A DNA stretch of 5,166 nt from Oscillospiraceae bacterium (GTDB lineage Bacteria; Bacillota; Clostridia; Oscillospirales; Ruminococcaceae): the NCBI GenBank assembly GCA_031260615.1, contig JAISLG010000048.1, positions 1 through 5,166 on the forward strand. The letters run 5' to 3'. Positions 1 to 5,166 of the stretch are shown here, piece by piece. The translations under genes were made by a program, and so were the position numbers. Position 1 is the first letter of the stretch, and every line of letters starts with the position of its first letter. The notes under the pieces were generated by a model that made no database searches, was not told the DNA's origin, and saw only the letters and a list, made by a program, of their open reading frames with translations.

Positions 1-104
1 ATCACAAATTGCCCTGGCTTTGCTTTCGCGGCAATGTCGGGGGCGAGTATGCTTAATTTTATTACATCGGCGTTTAACGCGTTTCTATCGGTTATTTTGT
101 ACAT
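1..104 (-). CDS. N-terminus of a ferredoxin-NAD(P) reductase / sulfide dehydrogenase-like FAD/NAD-binding subunit (partial)
   Basis: Reading leftward from an ATG at 104-102 gives 34 codons and two further bases before the window ends. The peptide starts MYKITDRNAL and ends KAKPGQFV. A short beta-strand start followed by an alanine/lysine-rich stretch and PGQFV is typical of the FAD-binding domain start in the small flavoprotein subunit of NfnAB, SudAB and the glutamate-synthase-like small subunit. PyrK, the electron-transfer subunit of dihydroorotate dehydrogenase, has a related start and is the main alternative. Family members move electrons between NAD(P)H, FAD and an iron-sulfur cluster in the cytoplasm, usually with a larger partner subunit encoded next door; that gene would lie beyond the left edge. 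The ATG follows the spoIIIAA stop TAA with no gap. The nearest purine-rich stretch (AAAGGA) is about 16 bases upstream, rather far for a ribosome binding site, so re-initiation after spoIIIAA is plausible. The family call rests on 34 residues only. Confidence 0.72.
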   Translation of the reverse strand, partial: MYKITDRNALNADVIKLSILAPDIAAKAKPGQFV

Positions 105-992
105 TTATAAACTGCCGTATTCCTTTATTTTTCCTATATCTTTGCCCGTACCGAGTAGTACCGCATTAACGGGCATACCCCATTCGGCGAACCGCGCCGC
201 CGCGATATTGCGACGATATTCCGCGACAGTTGCCGCGTGCGCCGTCATTATAAGCGATACGCCGGAGTTCGCGCATAACCGCAACTCGTCTTGTTGCGCG
301 GTAATCTCGTCACATAATACAAAGTCGGGTGACAGACCGCGAATAGCGGTTAATATTCCCGCGCCTTTCGGGAACAAGTCGAGTACGTCCGTGTTCGCGC
401 CTAAATCGAATCGTATACGGTTATCGGACTTCGCAGCAATCTCGCCGCGTTCGTCGATAATTGTGCATTTATACGTTTTGGATATTATCCGTGCCAAGTC
501 ACGGAGTACGGTAGTTTTCCCCGACAGCGGTTTCCCGAGTATTATCAGGTTGGTAAAATTTGCGGTATTGTCGGGAAAATATCGGTCATACAGCGTATCC
601 GCCGCCCCGACAATTTCCCTCGCCACGCGGATATTATACGAGGTAATGTCGCGCATAGCGGTAACAACACCGTGTTGCACAACCGCCGTGCCGCATATTC
701 CGACACGGTGTCCGCCGACAAGCGTAAGCAACCCCTCAGCGAGTTGTTTCTCATAACTATGCACCGAATACCGCGTGAACAGTTTGAGTAACTCCTCGGT
801 AAATTCGGGAGCGCATACACTATTTAACGCGACACGCCCCTTATCAGTTTCGAGGAAAATCGGTTGCCCAACGCGTACGCGTATCTCGCGCACTACCCGT
901 TTGAGGTCGGGTGGGAGCGACAACAATTCGTTTTTGCAAAACGGCAAATATTCCGCGATATAGTCGAGTTCGGTTCGTTTTGTCTGTATCAT
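105..992 (-). CDS. spoIIIAA: Stage III sporulation protein AA (SpoIIIAA), ATPase
   Basis: This 295-residue protein is close to the B. subtilis SpoIIIAA length (about 307). SpoIIIAA is a cytoplasmic secretion-type ATPase that works with the SpoIIIA-SpoIIQ channel linking mother cell and forespore during engulfment; in B. subtilis it is the first gene of the eight-gene spoIIIA operon. Visible signs are an N-terminal region with REIRVRVGQP near 35-44, the family-specific segment LVGGHRVGICG at 91-101, RDITSYNIRVARE at 114-126, a Walker A motif GKPLSGKT at 153-160, the DERGEIA segment at 180-186 (usually DERSEIAG) and a Walker B motif ending in CDE at 227-229. The ATG overlaps the upstream SecA-like stop as ATGA, with AAAGG only 3 bases before it, so translation is probably coupled. 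The next gene is not spoIIIAB but a redox flavoprotein. The protein appears complete and unbroken. Its sporulation role is inferred from family membership. Confidence 0.93.
   Translation of the reverse strand: MIQTKRTELDYIAEYLPFCKNELLSLPPDLKRVVREIRVRVGQPIFLETDKGRVALNSVCAPEFTEELLKLFTRYSVHSYEKQLAEGLLTLVGGHRVGICGTAVVQHGVVTAMRDITSYNIRVAREIVGAADTLYDRYFPDNTANFTNLIILGKPLSGKTTVLRDLARIISKTYKCTIIDERGEIAAKSDNRIRFDLGANTDVLDLFPKGAGILTAIRGLSPDFVLCDEITAQQDELRLCANSGVSLIMTAHAATVAEYRRNIAAARFAEWGMPVNAVLLGTGKDIGKIKEYGSL
989..992 (-). other. ATGA stop-start overlap between the secA-like gene and spoIIIAA
   Basis: On the minus strand these four bases read ATGA: the spoIIIAA start codon ATG and the SecA-like stop TGA share two bases. 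A short Shine-Dalgarno-like AAAGG (1000-996) lies 3 bases before the ATG, closer than the usual 5-9. This arrangement normally means that the two proteins are translated in a coupled way from one message. Confidence 0.85.
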
Positions 993-3343
993 TTGCCTTT
1001 GCCGAATATTCCAAGCAAGCCCCTCTTGGCTTTTTTTGCGTTATCGGACGTATTGTCAATTGACGTATCGTCCGTATTTCTGATATTATCCGTTTTGTCA
1101 ATAAGTTGCGGTGCATCGCCGGCAATCCAAGTCGCGAAAGAGAACTTCACCAATTCATCGGCGGTTTCGTTCAGCATATATGATTTGATATTTTTCGGGT
1201 GAACAAACTCAAATTCATCAAGCGAGTCGATGTCGGAAAATTGCTCGGCATACCGCGCCATTATCTCCTCGACACCCGCCTCAAAACCCTCGAAAAACCG
1301 TTCGCACTCGACATTAAATTCCTCGTGGGGAACTTTGCCGCCCACGCTCGTGAGGTGTATCCCCGCTTTGAGGTCGGATACAAATTCGAGGTAACGTACC
1401 CATTCTTCACAGATTGCGGCGGCGGCGCATTTCTTTTGAAGTGCCACTATTTTTGCCTTCCCGAATTTTTTTTCGGCGGCGGCATTTATTTCCCAAAAGT
1501 CGGGATTCACGGCATTGGAAACGTATTCTTTCCGCCTTGAAAACACAATGTCGCGGTGTTTCTCGGTGATGACGGTAAATTTAAGCATACGCCGCCGTTC
1601 TTCGAGCCGTTCCCCCTCGGAGATACGCTGGATACGCGCTGTTTCACGAACTACGTCAGGGTATGTCAGTTGTTCCTCGGTGTAATCCGCATACCGCTTT
1701 TTCGGTATCAATTTGGGCAGCCCGTTATTTAACATAATCGGGTCGTCAAGCGCGGCGAATGTCAGTGCCTCGCCCGGGTCGCCCTGTCGCCCCGCGCGCC
1801 CCGATAATTGCCTGTTAAGCCGCGAACTCTCGCGCAACGAACAGGATATTACACACAAGCCGCCGAGGGATTTAATATCCTCTGCCTGTTTCTGGTTGTC
1901 GCGCCCAAGGACAATATCCACGCCGCGACCACTCATATTAGCGGATACCGTAACCGCGCCGAATGCTCCTGCGTTTTTGATTATTTCGGCTTCGTCATAG
2001 TCGTTCTTCGCGGTCAGTACATTGTTTTTGATACCCCGCTCGGCAAGGTCTTTCCCCAGCCGTTCCGCACTTTCAATATCGTCCGCGCCGATTAACAAGG
2101 GTTGCCCTGTTTCGTGTCGGCGCACAATCTCGTCAAGTATCTTCTTGTATTTCACATTGCGGTTAAAATAAATTTCGGTGGGGTTATCCACCCGTTTAGA
2201 CGGCAATCGCGGTTCAATCACGCGCAGTTTAAGCCCGTACATCAATTCAAACTCCGCCTCGGAGGATTGCGCCGTTCCTGTCATTCCGCTCAAAAAGTCA
2301 TATTCGCGGAGGAAAAATTGTATCGGAGTGTTCCCGATTACGCGCGTGTATGGGGTGATTTCAAGACCGTGCTTGTACTGTACGGCGGCTTGCAGACTTG
2401 CGCGGTAATTGCGATTTTCGGCGACACGCCCCGTGAAACTGTCGATTATAAGGATTCGCCCGTCTTTCACGATATAATCTTTGTCCTCGGCGAGGAGGTA
2501 ATACGCTTCTAAAAGGTTGTTTATGTCGGACAATAATTTTTCGTTTTCGGAGTCATAGAGGTTATCAACCTTAAAGTATTGTTCCGCCTTTTCAATGCCG
2601 CTGTCGGTGAGGAATATGTCCTTTTGGTCGTCGGGGAGCGCGTAATCTTTGCCCGTAAGCGACTTCACAAAGTCGGCGACAGTGGTAATATCAATACTTT
2701 CGTCATTCGGGTATTCCCCGGCGATAACAAGCGGCACGTTACCCTCGTCAATCATAATACTGTCCGCCTCGTCAACAATCACGCAATCAAGCCGTATATC
2801 GAGTATATCGTCCTCGATTGCGAAGTCGCGGAGGTAATCAAATCCGACTTCCTTTGCGGACGCGTATATTACGTTGCTTTCCGCGTATATCTGCTTGCGT
2901 TCGGCACGCGGCGTTTTCTCAGTAATCAGCCCCGTAGTAAGATTCAATTCATCGTAAATCGGCTTTGTCCAGTTAAAGTCCCGTTCAGACAAATAATCGT
3001 TAAACGTGAGTATATGCACGGACGAGCCGAGCGAGAATATACTCCGTTCGGACTCGCGGAGGTAGCAAAGTAATGCGGCGGCGTACACCCCCGCGAATGT
3101 TTTTCCCTCACCCGTCGCCATTTCAATGACACAGCCGTCACCCGATTTGTTACCCGACGGGGCATATATTTCGTACGCGGCGATTAGTTGTTCATCGAAC
3201 GGGGACACGCCGATTGAGTCGAGGGTTGCGCGTGAACACGCCGCGAGTATTGACTCGGGCGTACGAGTTTTTTTGAGAATATCCGTGACGGATTCTTTTG
3301 CGAGGTCGCGGATTGCGGATATATTAAGATCAGTTTTTTTCAT
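989..3343 (-). CDS. secA: Divergent SecA-family preprotein translocase ATPase, probably an accessory SecA
   Basis: SecA is the ATP-driven motor that pushes unfolded preproteins through SecYEG. This 784-residue protein keeps the SecA layout. Nucleotide-binding domain 1 has Walker A MATGEGKT at 75-82, TFNDYLSERD at 113-122, GFDYLRD at 167-173 and Walker B DEAD at 191-194. The preprotein cross-linking domain spans about 212-345, with DSFTGR at 301-306, followed by SGMTGTA at 352-358. Nucleotide-binding domain 2 has SANMSGRGVDIVLG at 467-480 and SGRAGRQGDPG at 514-524. A reduced helical scaffold has GIHL at 661-664. Differences from housekeeping SecA are many: DEVD is DEAD, the usual GTERHES reads SCSLRES, QLRGR reads QLSGR, and the LEYDDV-type helix reads LKFTVI. 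Only about 30 residues stand where the helical wing domain should be, and the C-terminal cysteine zinc motif is absent. The symbol is family-level; I infer an accessory (SecA2-like) protein with a housekeeping secA elsewhere. The ATG at 3343 has only a weak GGA 4 bases upstream. Confidence 0.88.
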   Translation of the reverse strand: MKKTDLNISAIRDLAKESVTDILKKTRTPESILAACSRATLDSIGVSPFDEQLIAAYEIYAPSGNKSGDGCVIEMATGEGKTFAGVYAAALLCYLRESERSIFSLGSSVHILTFNDYLSERDFNWTKPIYDELNLTTGLITEKTPRAERKQIYAESNVIYASAKEVGFDYLRDFAIEDDILDIRLDCVIVDEADSIMIDEGNVPLVIAGEYPNDESIDITTVADFVKSLTGKDYALPDDQKDIFLTDSGIEKAEQYFKVDNLYDSENEKLLSDINNLLEAYYLLAEDKDYIVKDGRILIIDSFTGRVAENRNYRASLQAAVQYKHGLEITPYTRVIGNTPIQFFLREYDFLSGMTGTAQSSEAEFELMYGLKLRVIEPRLPSKRVDNPTEIYFNRNVKYKKILDEIVRRHETGQPLLIGADDIESAERLGKDLAERGIKNNVLTAKNDYDEAEIIKNAGAFGAVTVSANMSGRGVDIVLGRDNQKQAEDIKSLGGLCVISCSLRESSRLNRQLSGRAGRQGDPGEALTFAALDDPIMLNNGLPKLIPKKRYADYTEEQLTYPDVVRETARIQRISEGERLEERRRMLKFTVITEKHRDIVFSRRKEYVSNAVNPDFWEINAAAEKKFGKAKIVALQKKCAAAAICEEWVRYLEFVSDLKAGIHLTSVGGKVPHEEFNVECERFFEGFEAGVEEIMARYAEQFSDIDSLDEFEFVHPKNIKSYMLNETADELVKFSFATWIAGDAPQLIDKTDNIRNTDDTSIDNTSDNAKKAKRGLLGIFGKGK

Positions 3344-3363
3344 TTAATCCAAGTAAAATATTT
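3344..3363 (-). other. 20-bp purD-secA spacer with a weak ribosome binding site
   Basis: This is the longest gap between genes in the window. It is AT-rich. On the minus strand it contains TTGGA (GGA at 3350-3348), 4 bases before the secA-like ATG, which is a weak Shine-Dalgarno match. No inverted repeat and no paired -35/-10 boxes can be seen, so the gap most likely only separates two genes of one message. Confidence 0.5.
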
Positions 3364-4680
3364 TTATTTCAAACTTAAAAATTCAATCGCCTTGTAGCCG
3401 ATGTCGTTACGGAAATGTGCGCCCTCGAAGTTTATGTGGGATATTTCGGAATATGCTTTTTTGAGTGCGGAGGACAAATCCTTATCGAGTGCGGTCACGG
3501 TTAATACACGTCCGCCGGACGTATGCGGCTTGCCGTCTTTAACGGACACACCTGCGTAATTTACGAATACATCGCGGTCGGGTGGGCGGAAGTCGATACC
3601 CGTAATGGGCAACCCTGTTTGGTATTTATCGGGGTAACCGCCGCTTGCCATTACCACGCACGCGGACGACAGATTCTTAAAGAGTTTACCGCGCAGATTA
3701 TTTCGCTCCACAAATTCGCGTAATATACCGCTCCGACAAGCCTCGAAAAGTCCGATTAAATCCACGTTTTCGTTGAGTAATGGGAGCACTGTCTGCGCCT
3801 CGGGGTCACCGAACCGCGCGTTGTATTCCACGACTTTGACACCGTTACCCGTTAGCATAAGCCCGAAGTACAGGCAACCGCGGAACAACCGCCCTTCGAT
3901 ACGGAGCGCGTTAAGTGTCGGCGTAATGATATTGCGTATTGTTTCCTCACGGATTTCGGACGTGTAGTATGGTGCGGGGGCGATTACGCCCATACCGCCC
4001 GTATTTGGTCCGAGGTCGTTATCGAATGCGCGTTTGTGGTCGGTGCTCGCGGGGAATGCAATAAAGTCCGCCCCGTCCGTCAAGCACAGCACGGTAACTT
4101 CGACACCCGACAAATATTCCTCGATAACCACGCGTTTCCCCGCGAACCCGAACTTGCCGTTATCGAGGCAATCGGACACGGCGGCGACTGCCTCGTCAAA
4201 CGTATTCGCAATGGTAACGCCTTTACCGAGAGCAAGCCCGTCCGCCTTGATAACTATCGGGTAATCGGCGTTTTCGAGGTAAGCGGTTGCTTCTGCGGTG
4301 TTGATAAACTCGCGGTAATCGGCGGTGGGGATTTGGTGTTTTTTCATAAGGTGTTTTGAAAACGACTTACTCCCCTCGATAATCGCGGCGTCCTTTTTCG
4401 GTCCGAAGCACTTAAACCCTGCGGCATCGAGTGCATCGACCGCCCCGAGGACTAATGGGTCGTCTGGCGCGACAATTACAAAATCCGCCTTGAAATCGGC
4501 GGCGCATTTTGTAAGCGCGGAAATGTCGGTTGCTTTGACATCGGAATAGCAATACGCACCGAGCGCGGCAATACCCGCGTTACCCGGCGCGGCGGCGACC
4601 GCGGTTACACGCGGATTGTTTTTAATTGCGGAATACAAGGCACATTCGCGCCCACCTCCGCCGACTATCAGTATTCTCAA
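3364..4680 (-). CDS. purD: Phosphoribosylamine--glycine ligase (GAR synthetase)
   Basis: PurD joins glycine to 5-phosphoribosylamine using ATP, giving glycinamide ribonucleotide in the second step of purine synthesis in the cytoplasm. The 438-residue protein matches the usual length of about 420-430. The N-domain starts RILIVGGGGREC at 2-13 and has AAPGNAG at 30-36. The ATP-grasp region has IVIKADGLALGKGV at 142-155, VVIEEYLSG at 184-192, DHKRAFDNDLGPNTGGMG at 214-231, and VVEYNARFGDPEAQ at 283-296, where E285 and N287 are the expected metal ligands. The C-domain has SGGRVLTV at 388-395 and FRNDIGYKAI at 423-432. The start is TTG: an in-frame stop lies 5 codons upstream, no in-frame ATG follows for over 100 codons, and the GGGGRE loop must be included. 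The usual GREH histidine is cysteine here. The gene sits one base after a glycosyltransferase stop and away from other pur genes within the window. The identification is secure. Confidence 0.97.
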   Translation of the reverse strand: MRILIVGGGGRECALYSAIKNNPRVTAVAAAPGNAGIAALGAYCYSDVKATDISALTKCAADFKADFVIVAPDDPLVLGAVDALDAAGFKCFGPKKDAAIIEGSKSFSKHLMKKHQIPTADYREFINTAEATAYLENADYPIVIKADGLALGKGVTIANTFDEAVAAVSDCLDNGKFGFAGKRVVIEEYLSGVEVTVLCLTDGADFIAFPASTDHKRAFDNDLGPNTGGMGVIAPAPYYTSEIREETIRNIITPTLNALRIEGRLFRGCLYFGLMLTGNGVKVVEYNARFGDPEAQTVLPLLNENVDLIGLFEACRSGILREFVERNNLRGKLFKNLSSACVVMASGGYPDKYQTGLPITGIDFRPPDRDVFVNYAGVSVKDGKPHTSGGRVLTVTALDKDLSSALKKAYSEISHINFEGAHFRNDIGYKAIEFLSLK

Positions 4681-4681
4681 A

Positions 4682-5166
4682 TCAGTAATTCCCTAATGCT
4701 TTTTCTTCCGACAGATACCTGTCAATATCGGCGCGTAACTCGCGTAGTGTATCCTTATCAAATTCGAGTTCATTATACACCCATTCGAGGGTTTGGCGAG
4801 TCTTTTCGGCGTTCATTTTCGCATATCCGCTGCCGTGCGCGTTATGCTCGGCTAAAAAGCGGCGCACCTCGTGAAACTCCTTGAAGTATACATCATACTT
4901 GTTGATTTTGTTTGTCGAGTTTGTGTGCGTAACCCGATAATTTACAAGTGCCGTGTCCGACAACACGAATGTGTCCGCATAAAACAATTCCTTTGTCCAG
5001 AACGAAATATCCCCGAAATACAAACCCCGTTCCTCTTTGAATCGCACATCGGGGTGGTCCCGAAGTAACGCGGCTCGCCGTATTTTAATCCACGGCGCGT
5101 TAAAGAGTCCAAGGTAAACGGGCGTATTTTTCGGGTTCACGACAACGCCTGTGGGAACGCCGTCAT
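4682..5166 (-). CDS. C-terminal part of a family 2 glycosyltransferase-like protein (5' end beyond the window)
   Basis: The frame is open from the right edge of the window to TGA at 4684-4682. A GTG at 5140 gives 152 codons, but it is more likely an internal valine, because the frame continues upstream as DGVPTGVV to the edge. Counting from that GTG, the protein has APWIKI at 15-20, GDISF at 43-47 and NYR at 67-69. This order (PWxK, then an ED/GD-I-x-F acidic motif, then a YR near the end of the fold) is the usual second half of GT2 (GT-A fold) glycosyltransferases such as those making capsule, teichoic acid or other surface glycans, where the acidic residue serves as the catalytic base. The nucleotide-sugar-binding first half is not in the window, so donor and acceptor cannot be named. 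After about residue 85 the sequence is charged and helical with no motif I recognise. The stop lies one base before the purD start. Confidence 0.68.
   Translation of the reverse strand, partial: DGVPTGVVVNPKNTPVYLGLFNAPWIKIRRAALLRDHPDVRFKEERGLYFGDISFWTKELFYADTFVLSDTALVNYRVTHTNSTNKINKYDVYFKEFHEVRRFLAEHNAHGSGYAKMNAEKTRQTLEWVYNELEFDKDTLRELRADIDRYLSEEKALGNY
4690..4694 (-). promoter_or_regulatory. Ribosome binding site for the TTG start of purD
   Basis: The minus strand reads AGGGA here, ending 9 bases before the TTG at 4680-4678. It lies inside the end of the upstream glycosyltransferase gene. Together with the in-frame stop at 4695-4693 it supports TTG as the true purD start, read either independently or by re-initiation after the TGA at 4684-4682. 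Confidence 0.6.

Noticed and set aside
1..104. Treating the left edge as non-coding or as the start of spoIIIAB
   Set aside because: An ATG directly after the spoIIIAA stop opens a frame with a KAKPGQFV flavoprotein signature, which is not SpoIIIAB-like.
34..756. A 240-codon plus-strand open frame opposite spoIIIAA
   Set aside because: The minus strand codes a clear SpoIIIAA with Walker motifs. The plus frame has a low-complexity S/A/R/P-rich translation with no recognisable domain, as expected for a shadow frame.
844..1125. A 93-codon minus-strand frame across the secA/spoIIIAA junction
   Set aside because: It is out of frame with both clear genes, is arginine/threonine-rich and carries no motif.
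2579..3073. A 164-codon plus-strand open frame opposite the SecA-like gene
   Set aside because: It lies wholly within SecA motor motifs on the other strand, and its translation shows no family features.
989..3343. Calling this the housekeeping SecA
   Set aside because: The missing wing domain, missing zinc tail and several changed core motifs argue against it, although the absence of another secA cannot be tested from this window.
3344..3363. A promoter or terminator between purD and the secA-like gene
   Set aside because: The 20-bp AT-rich gap has no inverted repeat and no room for paired -35 and -10 boxes; AT-richness alone is not enough.
4682..5140. A complete 152-residue gene starting at GTG 5140
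   Set aside because: The frame continues open to the window edge with sequence that fits the same protein, so the gene is treated as 5'-truncated.

Overview
The window is a gene-dense piece of bacterial chromosome, with every real gene on the minus strand and almost no non-coding DNA. The clearest taxonomic marker is spoIIIAA, an ATPase gene known from endospore-forming Firmicutes. This points to a spore-forming clostridial or related lineage. GC content is roughly half by eye and the DNA is rich in CpG-containing words (TCG, CGCG, GCGG), unlike low-GC model clostridia. No species is claimed.

In transcription order (right to left) the window holds: the C-terminal part of a family 2 glycosyltransferase-like protein, cut by the right edge (5166-4682); purD, encoding phosphoribosylamine--glycine ligase and starting at TTG one base after the previous stop (4680-3364); a 784-residue SecA-family ATPase (3343-989); spoIIIAA, whose ATG overlaps the SecA stop by 4 bp (992-105); and the first 34 codons of a ferredoxin-NAD(P) reductase/sulfide dehydrogenase-like flavoprotein, starting directly after the spoIIIAA stop and cut by the left edge (104-1). 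Junctions are 1 bp, 20 bp, a 4 bp overlap and 0 bp. Nothing resembles a terminator between genes, so the five are probably co-transcribed. No RNA gene, mobile element, CRISPR array or stretch of 300 bases without a gene is present.

The genes share no obvious pathway: surface or envelope glycan synthesis, purine synthesis, protein translocation, sporulation and redox metabolism. The most interesting part is the SecA-like protein. It keeps the motor and substrate-clamp layout, but the helical wing domain is almost gone, the zinc-binding tail is missing and several nucleotide-site motifs are altered, so it looks like an accessory rather than a housekeeping SecA. It is translationally coupled to spoIIIAA, whose usual partner spoIIIAB does not follow. 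A second, composition-level signal is the near absence of five 4-bp palindromes (GGCC, AGCT, CATG, CTAG and all but one GATC).
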